DNA from: Agrococcus terreus
GTDB lineage: Bacteria; Actinomycetota; Actinomycetes; Actinomycetales; Microbacteriaceae
DNA length: 64,000 nucleotides
Reading direction: 5' to 3'
Assembly (NCBI RefSeq): GCF_014645235.1
Contig: NZ_BMLM01000001.1
Coordinates: 1,178,001 to 1,242,000 of the forward strand
Shown: positions 34,187-42,740 of the stretch, one piece after another
Numbering within the stretch: the first letter of the stretch is position 1
Layout of the letters: each line of letters begins with the position of its first letter
Position numbers and translations under genes: made by a program
The notes under the pieces: model-generated
What the model was told of the DNA's origin: nothing
The model's database searches: none
The model's input: the letters and a program-made list of their open reading frames with translations, nothing else

Positions 34187-35659
34187 CTACGGCGCGGCGT
34201 CCTCGCGGAGGGCCTCCTCGACCGGTTCCGGGTCGGCGAAGGCGAGCCGCGGGACGGCGACGAGCGCGGCGGCCGCGACGAGCGCGGTCACGCCGCAGAC
34301 GATCCAGACGACGATGTAGCCGCCGAGGCTCGCGGCGGTGCCGATCGCGCCGACGGCGAGCACGATCGCGAAGATCGACGACGCGAACGAGCCGCCGATC
34401 GTCTTCGTGGTGTTCGTCATCGCGGTCGCGACGCCCGTCTGGCCGCGCGGCGCGGCGGCCGCCGCCGCGGCGGGCATCGCGCCGACGAGGGCGCCCGAGC
34501 CGACGCCCGCCACGGCCATGCACGCGAACACCTGCCACACCGCGAGGTGGAACGGGATGAGCAGCAGGTAGCCGACGCCGACGAGCGTCGCCGCCGCGAT
34601 GAGCAGCGTGCGGGGACGCAGGCGCCTGGACAGCGCGGCGAGGGCGATGGCGCCGGCGATGAGGGACAGCAGGTAGACGCCGATGAGGATCGAGCGGCCC
34701 GACGCGTCGAGGCCGAGGCCGTAGCCGAGCGAGGGGTCGGTGCCGGCGTAGGTGGCGAGCGGCGTCTGCGCGCCCAGCAGGCTCACGCCCACGAGGCCGG
34801 CCGTGAGCTGCACGGGCCACATCTCCGGGCGGCGCATGACGCGCAGGTCGATCGCCGGGTCGTCGCGGCGCAGCACCCAGCGGCCGAACGGCAGCAGCAG
34901 CCCGATGCCGACCAGGATCACGCCCCACGCCCACCACGCATCCGGCCCGTTGAGCTTCAGGAACGTGAGGCCCGACGTGATGGTGAGGAGCGACAGCGCG
35001 AGCAGCACGAAGCCGCCCGCGTCGAGGGTGCGGCCGGGCAGCGGCTCCGACTCCGGCACGCCCCACAGCACCGCGAAGAAGCACAGGGTGACGACCGCGG
35101 CGGGCACCGCGAGCGTCGGCACCATCTGCTCGCCGAACGCGCCGAAGGCCGCCGCGGCGCCGAGGGCGCCGACGATCGCGCCGGCCTCGAGCGCGACGAC
35201 GAGGAGGCCCGCGGCGCGCCGGGTCGTCGACGGCGCGGAGGCGGTGCGGCGGCCGCGGTCGAAGATGAGCGCCACCTCGAGCGGCAGCCACACGGCGTAC
35301 GCGCCCTGCAGCGAGAAGGCGATGAGGTAGCCCCAGAAGTCGCCAGCGAACGCCATCCACCAGCTCGCGCCCGCCGTGATCGCGGTGGCGACCAGCAGCA
35401 TCCGCTTGTGGCCGTGCATGTCGCCGAGCTTCGCGAGCACGGGGACGATGAGGGCCGACAGGAGCAGCTGGCCAGCCTCGAACCAGTTGACGTCTGCGTC
35501 CGCGATCGACAGGTGCCGGGCGATGTCGGGCGTGAGGGTGACGTACCAGCCCTGCAGGAGGCCGCTCGTGAGCTCGACGATCACGAGCCAGCCGATGAGC
35601 GCGAACGGGACGGCGCGTGCGGTCGGCAGCGGTGCCGACGGCGGCGAGTGCCGGGTCAT
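34187..35659 (-). CDS. MFS transporter (DHA2-like, 14 helices)
   Basis: 490 residues with about 14 membrane helices. The loop GDMHGHKRMLLVAT after the second helix is the MFS motif A (G-D-x2-G-x-K-R). Late helices contain MTNTTKTIGGSFASSIFAIV as in drug:H+ antiporter-2 exporters. The substrate is unknown; multidrug efflux is possible. ATG at 35659 is chosen because CATGAT lies 6 nt upstream on the minus strand. Divergent from the DinB-like gene with only 47 nt between the starts, so both promoters share that space. No adjacent repressor gene is visible. Confidence 0.85.
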   Translation of the reverse strand: MTRHSPPSAPLPTARAVPFALIGWLVIVELTSGLLQGWYVTLTPDIARHLSIADADVNWFEAGQLLLSALIVPVLAKLGDMHGHKRMLLVATAITAGASWWMAFAGDFWGYLIAFSLQGAYAVWLPLEVALIFDRGRRTASAPSTTRRAAGLLVVALEAGAIVGALGAAAAFGAFGEQMVPTLAVPAAVVTLCFFAVLWGVPESEPLPGRTLDAGGFVLLALSLLTITSGLTFLKLNGPDAWWAWGVILVGIGLLLPFGRWVLRRDDPAIDLRVMRRPEMWPVQLTAGLVGVSLLGAQTPLATYAGTDPSLGYGLGLDASGRSILIGVYLLSLIAGAIALAALSRRLRPRTLLIAAATLVGVGYLLLIPFHLAVWQVFACMAVAGVGSGALVGAMPAAAAAAAPRGQTGVATAMTNTTKTIGGSFASSIFAIVLAVGAIGTAASLGGYIVVWIVCGVTALVAAAALVAVPRLAFADPEPVEEALREDAAP

Positions 35660-35665
35660 GCTCGC

Positions 35666-35671
35666 ATCATG
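35666..35671 (-). promoter_or_regulatory. Leaderless -10 (MFS)
   Basis: CATGAT on the minus strand, 6 nt before ATG 35659, preceded by TGC (extended -10). Confidence 0.45.
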
Positions 35672-35694
35672 GCACCGCTGCCAGGCGCGGCGCC

Positions 35695-35700
35695 TACGGT
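35695..35700 (+). promoter_or_regulatory. Leaderless -10 (DinB-like gene)
   Basis: TACGGT 6 nt before ATG 35707. Confidence 0.55.
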
Positions 35701-35706
35701 GGGCGG

Positions 35707-36363
35707 ATGCCACGCCGATCCGACATCTGGGATGCCGTCCACGTGGAGCGCCGCGCGCTCATCGCCGATCTGCAGGGGCTCGAGCCCGAGCAGTGGGAGG
35801 CGGCGAGCGGCTGCGCGCGCTGGACGGTGCACGACGTCGCGGCGCACCTCGTCGACGTCTGGACCACGACGCGGCTCGGCCTCGTGCGCCGGCTGGTCGT
35901 CGCCGGGTTCGACTTCGACCGCGACAACCAGCTCGGCGTCGATCGCGAGCGACGTGCGACCCCCGCCGAGACGCTGCGGGCGATGCGCGACGCCGCGGGG
36001 CGCACTGACACCCCGCCCGCGCCGCTCGCAAGCCGGCTCGTGGAGGAGATCGCGCACGGCGACGACATCCGTCGCCCGCTCGGCATCGCGCACCCGTACC
36101 CGCTCGGTGCGGTCCTGCCCGCCCTGGACCACCAGCTCGCCACCTCGGCTCGCCTCGGCGGCGCGAAGGAGCGCCTCGGCGGCATGCGGCTCGTGGCGAC
36201 GGATGCTCGGCTGCGCCGCGGCGACGGTCCGGAGGTGCGGGGCACGGCGCTCGCGCTGCTGCTCGTCGCCACCGGGCGCGACGTAGCGCTCGCGGAGCTC
36301 GACGGGGACGGCGCCGCGCTGCTGCGCGCGGGCTCGCCGAGCGTCGGACCGCCGCCGCGGTGA
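35707..36363 (+). CDS. DinB/maleylpyruvate isomerase-like metal-dependent protein
   Basis: 218 residues. The N-terminal four-helix bundle carries the His pattern of the mycothiol-dependent maleylpyruvate isomerase/DinB_2 superfamily: ERRALIADLQGLEPEQWEAAS, then WTVHDVAAHLVDVW with the first conserved His pair, and EEIAHGDDIRRPLGI with the third His. This family (TIGR03083-like) binds a divalent metal and is often linked to mycothiol in Actinobacteria; the reaction here is unknown. The C-terminal part (about 140-210) resembles the SCP2-like accessory domain. ATG at 35707 is fixed by the -10 spacing. Confidence 0.75.
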   Translation: MPRRSDIWDAVHVERRALIADLQGLEPEQWEAASGCARWTVHDVAAHLVDVWTTTRLGLVRRLVVAGFDFDRDNQLGVDRERRATPAETLRAMRDAAGRTDTPPAPLASRLVEEIAHGDDIRRPLGIAHPYPLGAVLPALDHQLATSARLGGAKERLGGMRLVATDARLRRGDGPEVRGTALALLLVATGRDVALAELDGDGAALLRAGSPSVGPPPR

Positions 36364-36446
36364 TCGACGCGCGGGTGTGCTGAGCGCGCTCGGAGGCGCG
36401 AGCGGCGTGCGGGCGCGCGGCCCATGGCGCTGCGGTCGTCCAGCGG

Positions 36447-37988
36447 TCAGAACGGCGGCGGCCCGAGAGCGGCGACCGGCTGCGGCTCCGGCGACCACGG
36501 GTCGTGGGCGCGCCGCGGCTCGGCCGATGCGTCGACGAAGCGGGGGCCGCGACGGCTGCCGGGCGGCGCGGTGCTCGGCGCGCCGGGCGGCGGGCCGGGC
36601 GATGGCTCCGGCTCGTCGACGACGAGGCGGCCCGTGGGGCTCGTCCACTCGAGCACGCCGCCCGCACGCTGGCGCACCCGCCAGCCGGTGGCGTGCTTCA
36701 TCGTGTGGTGGCGCCTGCACAGGTGCGCGAGGTTGCGCACGTCGGTGGCGCCGCCGAGCGCGTGGTCGTGGGTGTGGTCGGCGTCGGCGCGCGTGACCGG
36801 GTTCGCGCAGCCCGGCCAGCGGCAGCGCCCGTCGCGGTGGCGCAGCCAGCGGCGCTGGGCGGCGGACGGTCGGTAGGCGTCGACGGCGACCGGTGCGCCC
36901 GTGCCGCCCGCGAGGAGGAGGCGCTCCCAGGTGCCTGCGTCGCCTGCGATCGCGCGCGCCGTGGCCGGGTCGAGCAGCGCGCCGCCGTCGAGCACCGCCG
37001 GAGCCTCGCCTCCGAGCAGGGTCGAGACCGGGATCGTGACCGCGACGACGGGCCGGATGGGCCGCATCGCGTGCACGTCGTCGGGCGCGGCCCCGGCGAG
37101 CAGCAGCTCGCACAGCGCATCGGCCCGCCACTGCGGGAACGTGCGCGGGTCGTCCTTCGGCTTCGCGGCGGCGCCCTGCGTGAGCCGGTCGAGGATCGCG
37201 CCGCCCAGCACGGCGGGCACGAGCGCGGTGAGCCGCGCCATGCCGTCGCCCGCGTCGTCGAGCCACACGCCGCGGCGCTCGCGCGCGGCCTCGTGCCGCT
37301 GCTGCAGCGGGCGCTCGAGCGCCGCGTCGACGATCCGAGCGGCTCGCCGCCGGAGGCGCCCGGGCGTGGTCTCCTGCGCGATCGCGACGAGCGCCTCCTC
37401 GACACGGTGCCGCTCATCGGCGGCGTTGCCGTCGTCGAGGCGCAGCGCCTCGGTCGCCCGCACGATGACCGCGAGGTGCGCCGCGTCGATCGCCCCGTCT
37501 CGGTGCGCGGCGTGCGCGAGCGGGAGGTCGCGCACGACCTCGTGGGCCGCGACCATGCGCCGCTCGATCGTCGTGTCGCCGAGCCGCAGCTCGCACGCGA
37601 GCTCCGACGCGGTCTCGCGCACGGCGACGCGGGCGTCGCCGCCGGCCGCGAGGCTCGCGGCGAACGCCTGCGCGAGCAGCTCGCGCTCGCGGGCCGCGAT
37701 GCGCGCGGACTCGGCCCGCAGCAGCACGAGCTCGTCCTGCACAGCCTCGGCAGGGGAGCGCGGTGACTCGGCATCGGGGGCGTCGGCGCGGGCCGGCAGC
37801 ATCCCGCCTCGATCGGCGATGGCCGCGACCTCGGCGTCGTCGAGCGCCATGAGCCGCTCGAGCCAGGCGGACTCGGCCGCGTCGAGCGCGTCCTCCAGGG
37901 CGCGGACGGAGCCTCCGAACGGTCCCGGCGCGAGGCCGGCGCGCGCGGCCTCGACCGCCTCCGCCCCGCTCACGCCCCATCGCTCCAT
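36447..37988 (-). CDS. DUF222/HNH endonuclease signature protein
   Basis: 513 residues: a long helical DUF222 region (about 60-330), then an HNH motif CRWPGCANPVTRADADHTHD ... LAHLCRRHHTMKH (about 400-440) with paired Cys for zinc and catalytic His residues, then a Pro-rich disordered tail. DUF222-HNH proteins are multicopy in many Actinobacteria; their function is not settled and a mobile-element or host-defence origin has been suggested. ATG at 37988 is preceded at 6 nt by TCTGAT. Not in an operon with either neighbour. Confidence 0.85.
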   Translation of the reverse strand: MERWGVSGAEAVEAARAGLAPGPFGGSVRALEDALDAAESAWLERLMALDDAEVAAIADRGGMLPARADAPDAESPRSPAEAVQDELVLLRAESARIAARERELLAQAFAASLAAGGDARVAVRETASELACELRLGDTTIERRMVAAHEVVRDLPLAHAAHRDGAIDAAHLAVIVRATEALRLDDGNAADERHRVEEALVAIAQETTPGRLRRRAARIVDAALERPLQQRHEAARERRGVWLDDAGDGMARLTALVPAVLGGAILDRLTQGAAAKPKDDPRTFPQWRADALCELLLAGAAPDDVHAMRPIRPVVAVTIPVSTLLGGEAPAVLDGGALLDPATARAIAGDAGTWERLLLAGGTGAPVAVDAYRPSAAQRRWLRHRDGRCRWPGCANPVTRADADHTHDHALGGATDVRNLAHLCRRHHTMKHATGWRVRQRAGGVLEWTSPTGRLVVDEPEPSPGPPPGAPSTAPPGSRRGPRFVDASAEPRRAHDPWSPEPQPVAALGPPPF

Positions 37989-37994
37989 GCCTGC

Positions 37995-38000
37995 ATCAGA
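37995..38000 (-). promoter_or_regulatory. Leaderless -10 (DUF222-HNH)
   Basis: TCTGAT on the minus strand, 6 nt before ATG 37988. A weaker match than the others. Confidence 0.35.
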
Positions 38001-38136
38001 CCACGGGCCACTGACATCGTGGATCGCTCGCGGCGACGGTGCCGCGGCCGGCGACCCGGCGCCGCATCCCGCGCCGCCCGCCCCCGCCGCATCCCCACGT
38101 CGCCGCCGTCTGTCCGCCCCCGTCGCCGGCCGCCGG

Positions 38137-38142
38137 TAGGCT
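38137..38142 (+). promoter_or_regulatory. Leaderless -10 (DUF177-rpmF-rnc-mutM operon)
   Basis: TAGGCT 6 nt before ATG 38149. Confidence 0.6.
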
Positions 38143-38148
38143 CGAGGC

Positions 38149-38709
38149 ATGCCTGCTCACCCCTTCACGATCTCCGTGCGCGACATCGTGCGGAAGCCGG
38201 GCCAGATGCGCGAGCTCGAGCTCGACGGCACCTTCGGCGACACGGTCGGCGAGGGCCTCGCGACCGTCGCGGCCGATGCTGTGATCGAGCTCGACGCGCG
38301 CCTCGAGAGCGTCCACGAGGGCATCCTCGCGACCGGCAGGGCGTCGGTGCCCGCGCGCGCGACGTGCTCGCGCTGCCTCACCGAGTTCGCGCTCGACGTC
38401 GATGTCGACTTCCTCGAGCTGTTCGCGTATGATGGTGCGTCGGAATCCGACTACCTCGTGGCCGACGACTTCGTCGACCTGCTGCCGGTGGTCCGGGACG
38501 CGGTGGTGCTGGCGCTGCCGTTCCAGCCGGTCGACCGACCGGACTGCGCGGGGCTCGACCCCGTCACGGGGGAACGGCTCGAGCCTGGCACGACGTACGT
38601 GCCCGAGGAGACCACCGATCCGCGGTGGGCAGCCCTCCAGGGATTCTCTGCAGATGTGACCGACGAGGCCTCGTCGGACGAGGGCGCGCAGGCGCCGAAG
38701 AAGGAGTGA
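38149..38709 (+). CDS. DUF177 (YceD-like) protein, 23S rRNA accumulation factor family
   Basis: 186 residues. The DUF177 core is visible: FTISVRDIVRKPGQMREL at the start, VPARATCSRCLTEFALDVDVDFLELF in the middle, and LPFQPVDRPDCAGLDPVTGERL near the end. YceD/DUF177 genes almost always precede rpmF, and members have been linked to 23S rRNA accumulation. It is the first gene of the operon with rpmF (3-nt gap), rnc and mutM. ATG at 38149 is supported by the leaderless -10. The C-terminal tail (VTDEASSDEGAQAPKKE) is acidic then basic and probably disordered. Confidence 0.9.
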   Translation: MPAHPFTISVRDIVRKPGQMRELELDGTFGDTVGEGLATVAADAVIELDARLESVHEGILATGRASVPARATCSRCLTEFALDVDVDFLELFAYDGASESDYLVADDFVDLLPVVRDAVVLALPFQPVDRPDCAGLDPVTGERLEPGTTYVPEETTDPRWAALQGFSADVTDEASSDEGAQAPKKE

Positions 38710-38712
38710 GCA

Positions 38713-38916
38713 ATGGCTGTTCCCAAGAGGAAGATGTCGCGGTCGAACACGCGCGCCCGCCGTTCGCAGTGGAAGGCCGTCGTGCCCAAGCTCGTGAAGA
38801 CCGTCGAGGGCGGCAAGACCGTCTACAGCCTCCCGCACCGTGCGAAGGTCGTCGAGGACTCGGCCGGCACGCCCCTGTACATGGAGTACAAGGGCCGCAA
38901 GGTCGCCGACGTCTGA
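38713..38916 (+). CDS. rpmF: 50S ribosomal protein L32 (cysteine-free form)
   Basis: 67 residues starting [20 protein letters not shown], the invariant L32 N-terminus. The zinc-binding CxxC pairs of the C+ form are absent; the middle reads [15 protein letters not shown], as in the usual actinobacterial C- form. AGGAG lies just upstream, inside the end of the DUF177 gene. It is a large-subunit protein near the peptidyl transferase exit side. Confidence 0.97.
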   Translation: MAVPKRKMSRSNTRARRSQWKAVVPKLVKTVEGGKTVYSLPHRAKVVEDSAGTPLYMEYKGRKVADV

Positions 38917-38938
38917 TCCGCGCGGGAGCACTCGTCGC

Positions 38939-39622
38939 ATGACGGACGAGCACGCACTGCTCGAGCAGCTCGGGGTCGAGATCGACCCCGAGCTGCTGTC
39001 GTTGGCGCTCACGCACCGCTCGTGGGCGTACGAGCACGGCGCCGCGCCGCACAACGAGCGCCTCGAGTTCCTCGGCGACTCGATCCTCGGCCAGGCCATC
39101 ACGATCGAGCTGTTCCGGCGCCACCCCGAGGCGACCGAGGGGCAGCTCGCCAAGCGCCGCGCCGGCGTCGTCTCCACGATCGCGCTCGCCGAGGTCGCCC
39201 GCACCATCGGGCTCGGCCAGCACATCCGGCTCGGCAAGGGAGAGGCAGCGTCCGGCGGCGCCGACAAGGCGTCGATCCTCGCCGACACGATGGAGGCCGT
39301 CTTCGGCGCCGCCTTCCTGTCGGCCGGGCACTCCGCATCCGCCGCCCTCGTGCTGCGCCTCGTCGGCCCGCTGCTCGACGACCCGGGCCGCACGGGCGCA
39401 GCGCTCGACCCGAAGACCGCCCTCCAGGAGGCCGCCGCCGCGCAGGGCCGCGGTGCGCCCGCCTACGAGGTGGCGGCGAGCGGTCCCGACCACGCGCGCA
39501 CCTTCGTCGCCACCGTGCGCATCGACGGCGCGGCCGTCGCCGAGGGCACCGGCACGAGCAAGAAGGTGGCCGAGATGGCCGCCGCGCTCGCCGCCCACCG
39601 GCAGCTCGTCGCCGAGGGCTAG
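38939..39622 (+). CDS. rnc: Ribonuclease III
   Basis: 227 residues. The RNase III signature NERLEFLGDSILGQ (about 38-51) carries the catalytic Glu/Asp set, and the second acidic site is in DKASILADTMEAVFGAAFL (about 105-123). A dsRNA-binding domain follows (about 155-227; DPKTALQEAAAAQGRG ... GTSKKVAEMAAALAA). It processes rRNA precursors and other duplex RNA. ATG at 38939 has GGGAG 10 nt upstream and matches the family's N-terminus. Gap to rpmF 22 nt, to mutM 7 nt. Confidence 0.95.
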   Translation: MTDEHALLEQLGVEIDPELLSLALTHRSWAYEHGAAPHNERLEFLGDSILGQAITIELFRRHPEATEGQLAKRRAGVVSTIALAEVARTIGLGQHIRLGKGEAASGGADKASILADTMEAVFGAAFLSAGHSASAALVLRLVGPLLDDPGRTGAALDPKTALQEAAAAQGRGAPAYEVAASGPDHARTFVATVRIDGAAVAEGTGTSKKVAEMAAALAAHRQLVAEG

Positions 39623-39629
39623 GCGCCGG

Positions 39630-40508
39630 ATGCCGGAGCTGCCCGAGGTCGAGGTCGTGCGCGCGGGACTCTCGCCGGCCGTCGACGGCGCGCGCGTCGA
39701 GGCCGTCGAGGTGCTCGACGCCCGCTCGGTCGCGCGCCACGACGGCGACCCCGCCGACTTCGAGGCGGCGCTCGTCGGCCGCACGCTCGTGCTGCCCGAG
39801 CGGCGTGGCAAGTTCCTGTGGATCCCGGTCGCCGAGGGCGACGAGGGAGCGCCACGCCGCGCCCTGCTCGCGCACCTGGGGATGTCGGGACAGATGCTGC
39901 TGCGCGAGCCCGGCGCGCCCGCCGACCGCCACACCCGCATCCGCCTCGTGCTCGACCAGCCGCAGCACGGGAGCGTCGAGGTGCGCTTCGCCGACCAGCG
40001 GCTCTTCGGCGGCCTCGCGGTGCGCCCGCTCGTCGACGGCGTGCCCGACCAGGCGTCGCACATCGCGATCGACCCGGTCGACGCGCGCTTCGACGCCGCC
40101 GCGGTCGCCCGGCGCCTGCGTCGGCGCCGCCAGGGCGTGAAGGCAGCGCTGCTCGACCAGACGCTCGTGTCGGGCATCGGCAACATCTACGCCGACGAGG
40201 CGCTCTGGCGCTCCCGCCTCCACTACGCGACGCCCGCCGAGCGGCTGACGCAGGCGCGGGCGCTCGCGCTGCTCGGGGACGTGCGCGACGTGCTCGACCT
40301 CGCGCTCGCCGAGGGCGGCACCTCGTTCGACGCGCAGTACGTGAACGTCAACGGCCAGGCCGGCTACTTCGCGCACTCGCTGAACGCCTACGGCCGCGGC
40401 GGCCAGCCCTGCCCGCGCTGCGGCACCACGATGGTGCGCGAGCCCTGGGCGAACCGCTCCTCGCACCGCTGCCCGCGCTGCCAGCGGCGCCCGCGCGGCC
40501 TCGCCTGA
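39630..40508 (+). CDS. mutM: Bifunctional DNA-formamidopyrimidine glycosylase/AP lyase (Fpg)
   Basis: 292 residues. It starts MPELPEVEVVR with the catalytic Pro2/Glu3. The conserved Lys is in RRGKFLWI (about 60), the helix-two-turn-helix region contains DQTLVSGIGNIYADEALW, and the C-terminal zinc finger is CPRCG ... CPRCQ (about 260-285). It removes oxidised purines such as 8-oxoguanine and cleaves the AP site. ATG at 39630 follows rnc by 7 nt. In many Actinobacteria smc follows directly; here it is 5.6 kb away. Confidence 0.95.
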   Translation: MPELPEVEVVRAGLSPAVDGARVEAVEVLDARSVARHDGDPADFEAALVGRTLVLPERRGKFLWIPVAEGDEGAPRRALLAHLGMSGQMLLREPGAPADRHTRIRLVLDQPQHGSVEVRFADQRLFGGLAVRPLVDGVPDQASHIAIDPVDARFDAAAVARRLRRRRQGVKAALLDQTLVSGIGNIYADEALWRSRLHYATPAERLTQARALALLGDVRDVLDLALAEGGTSFDAQYVNVNGQAGYFAHSLNAYGRGGQPCPRCGTTMVREPWANRSSHRCPRCQRRPRGLA

Positions 40509-40521
40509 CAGGCGGCGGGCG

Positions 40522-40527
40522 TAGGGT
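40522..40527 (+). promoter_or_regulatory. Leaderless -10 (DUF2461 gene)
   Basis: TAGGGT 6 nt before ATG 40534. Confidence 0.6.
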
Positions 40528-40533
40528 GATCGG

Positions 40534-41166
40534 ATGCCCTTCGACGGATTCCCGGCCGACGCGTTCGCCTTCTACCGCGAGCTCGAGACGCACAACGAGA
40601 AGCCCTGGTGGGAGGCGAACAAGCCGCGCTACGAGGCGGCCGTGAAGGCGCCGTTCGAGGCGCTCGCCGAGGAGCTCGAGCCCGTCGCCAACCGGGTCAA
40701 GGTGTACCGCCCCTACCGCGACGTGCGCTTCAGCCACGACAAGACGCCCTACAAGACGCGGCAGGGGATGTTCGCGCAGCGGGCCGAGGGCGTCGGGTGG
40801 TTCCTCAACCTCGACGCCGAGGGCGTGTGGCTCGGCGGCGGCTTCTTCGGCGACGCGTCGCTCACGAAGGCGTACCGCGCGGCCGTGGAGGCCGCGGCGC
40901 CCGGCACCTCCCTCGAGCGCATCGTCGGCGACCTGCAGGAGGCCGGCTACGAGCTCGGCGGCGAGCAGCTGAAGACCGCGCCGCGCGGCGTCGACCGCGA
41001 CCACCCGCGCATCGAGCTGCTGCGCTACAAGTGGCTCACCGCGCGCCGCCATCTCGCGCCCGAGGCCGCCGGCGGCCCCGAGCTGCTCGACGCGCTCTTC
41101 GACGCCGTCGAGGACCTGCGGCCGCTCGTCGCCTGGGGTGCCGAGCACGTCGCGCCCGCCCGCTGA
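40534..41166 (+). CDS. DUF2461 (TIGR02453) family protein
   Basis: 210 residues. The family core is clear: LETHNEKPWWEANKPRYEAA (about 14-33), VKVYRPYRDVRFSHDKTPYKT (about 55-75) and a GxGxFF segment (WLGGGFFGDASL). DUF2461 proteins are widespread and of unknown biochemical function. The gene has its own leaderless promoter after mutM and converges with the aldehyde dehydrogenase gene (19 nt between stops). Confidence 0.85.
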   Translation: MPFDGFPADAFAFYRELETHNEKPWWEANKPRYEAAVKAPFEALAEELEPVANRVKVYRPYRDVRFSHDKTPYKTRQGMFAQRAEGVGWFLNLDAEGVWLGGGFFGDASLTKAYRAAVEAAAPGTSLERIVGDLQEAGYELGGEQLKTAPRGVDRDHPRIELLRYKWLTARRHLAPEAAGGPELLDALFDAVEDLRPLVAWGAEHVAPAR

Positions 41167-41185
41167 GCCCGGGTCTCCGAGCGAT

Positions 41186-42715
41186 TCAGCCCAGGATGCG
41201 GCGGATGAGGTCGCGGCGGCCCGCGGGGATCGGCGGGTAGACGAGCCGCAGCGTGTCGAGCGCGGTCGGCTTCGAGAGCACGGCCTTCCGGTGGCTGAAC
41301 GCCTCGAACGAGTGACGCCCGTGGTACGCGCCCGAGCCGCTCTCGCCGACGCCGCCGAACGGCAGCGCGGCCGAGCCGACATGCGCGACCGTGACGTTGA
41401 TCCCGAGCCCGCCCGAGGTCGTCTCGCGCTCGACGCGCCGGATCGCCTCGCCGTCGCGCGCGAAGACGTACAGGGCGAGCGGCTTCTCGAGCCCCCGCAT
41501 CCGCCGCACGAACGCATCCACGCCGTCGATCGGCAGCACCGGGAGCAGCGGCCCGAAGATCTCCTCCTGCATGAGGTCGGAGGACTCGTCGACGTCGACG
41601 AGGATCGTCGGGGCGACGTAGCGCGCCCGCACGTCGACGTCGCCGCCCGTCACAGCGGTGCCGCCGGGCAGCAGGTCGCGGAGGCGCTCCGCGTGCCGCG
41701 CCGTGACGATGCGGCCGAAGTCGTCGGAGTCGCGCGCCTCGCCGAGCTGCTCGGCGGTCGCGACGCGCAGCTCCTCGACGAGCTGCCCGGCGACCTCGCG
41801 GTCGACGAGCACGTGGTCGGGCGCCACGCACGTCTGGCCGGCGTTCAGCCACTTGCCCCACGCGATGCGGCGCGCGGCGGCCGGGATGTCGGCGGAGCGG
41901 TGCACGTAGACGGGGCTCTTGCCGCCGAGCTCGAGGATCGTCGGCGTGAGGTGCTTCGCCGCGGCCTCGGCGACGATCCGGGCGACGCGGCCGTTGCCGG
42001 TGTAGAAGATCAGGTCCCAGCGCTCGGCGAGCAGCGTCGTCGTCGCTGCGGCATCGCCCTCGACGACCCGCACGGCACGCTCATCGAGGTAAGCGGGGAT
42101 GAGCTGCGCGAGCAGGCGCGAGGTGGCCGGCGCGACCTCGCTCGGCTTCACGACCGCCGCATCGCCCGCTGCGAGGGCGCCGATGAGCGGCGCGAGCGCG
42201 AGCTGCAGCGGGTAGTTCCACGGCGCGATGATGAGCGCCACGCCGAGCGGCTCCGCGACCGTGCGGGCGACGGCGGGCTGCAGGGCGAGCGGCGCGGCGA
42301 CGGGCGTCGGCGCCATCCAGCGGCGCAGCGAGCGCTTGGCGCGGCGGGCCTCGGCGGCCGTGTAGCCGATCTCGGTGAGGTGCGCCTCCAGGGCGCTCTT
42401 GCCCAGGTCGTCGGCGAGCGCGCGCTCCCACAGCGACACGTTCTGCAGCAGCATCCGCGCGACGCCGTCGAGCTGCGCCTCGCGCCACGCGCGCGGACGG
42501 GTCGTGCCGCCGAGCACCGCCTCGCGCAGCTCGGCGGCGATGCCGAGGAGCTCGGGATGCGCGGTCGCGGCCTCGGGTGCATCGACCCCGGGTGCATCGA
42601 CCCCGGGTGCATCGACCTCGGTCGCATCGAGCTCGGGCGCATCGGCCTCGACGGAGGCCTCCGCTCGGGCGTCGTCGACGGGCGAGGTCCGGGTGGTGGC
42701 GCTCATGCGGCCCAT
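41186..42715 (-). CDS. Aldehyde dehydrogenase (class 3-like) with acidic repeat N-terminus
   Basis: About 509 residues. The NAD(P) enzyme core has IIAPWNYPLQLALAPLIGAL (about 150-170), KPSEVAP, FYTGNGRVARIVAEAA, the general-base Glu in TPTILELGGKSP and the nucleophile Cys in NAGQTCVAPDHVLV. The C-terminus (YPPIPAGRR) resembles class 3 fatty-aldehyde dehydrogenases; the substrate is unknown. The first ~55 residues are a low-complexity Asp/Ala/Glu/Val segment encoded by a 15-bp tandem repeat and are probably disordered. ATG at 42715 is used (a weak GCGGAT 6 nt upstream); ATG at 42706 is an equal candidate. It lies 25 nt after the third GNAT gene, so it may be the last gene of that operon. Confidence 0.85.
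   Translation of the reverse strand: MGRMSATTRTSPVDDARAEASVEADAPELDATEVDAPGVDAPGVDAPEAATAHPELLGIAAELREAVLGGTTRPRAWREAQLDGVARMLLQNVSLWERALADDLGKSALEAHLTEIGYTAAEARRAKRSLRRWMAPTPVAAPLALQPAVARTVAEPLGVALIIAPWNYPLQLALAPLIGALAAGDAAVVKPSEVAPATSRLLAQLIPAYLDERAVRVVEGDAAATTTLLAERWDLIFYTGNGRVARIVAEAAAKHLTPTILELGGKSPVYVHRSADIPAAARRIAWGKWLNAGQTCVAPDHVLVDREVAGQLVEELRVATAEQLGEARDSDDFGRIVTARHAERLRDLLPGGTAVTGGDVDVRARYVAPTILVDVDESSDLMQEEIFGPLLPVLPIDGVDAFVRRMRGLEKPLALYVFARDGEAIRRVERETTSGGLGINVTVAHVGSAALPFGGVGESGSGAYHGRHSFEAFSHRKAVLSKPTALDTLRLVYPPIPAGRRDLIRRILG
42574..42650. repeat. 15-bp tandem repeat in aldehyde dehydrogenase 5' region
   Basis: About five units of a 15-bp sequence close to GGTGCATCGACCCCG, the first ones identical and the later ones degenerate. 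The reading frame is kept because the unit is five codons; on the coding strand each unit encodes a variant of VDAPG. Confidence 0.75.
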
Positions 42716-42740
42716 GGTGGCATCCGCGTCCGAGCACGAC

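Noticed and set aside
36447-37988. DUF222-HNH gene as part of an intein, group I intron or prophage
   Set aside because: It is a free-standing full-length gene with no flanking repeats or phage genes; such genes are ordinary in Actinobacteria.
42574-42650. Short regular repeats as a CRISPR array
   Set aside because: The 15-bp units are contiguous with no spacers and lie in frame inside a coding region.
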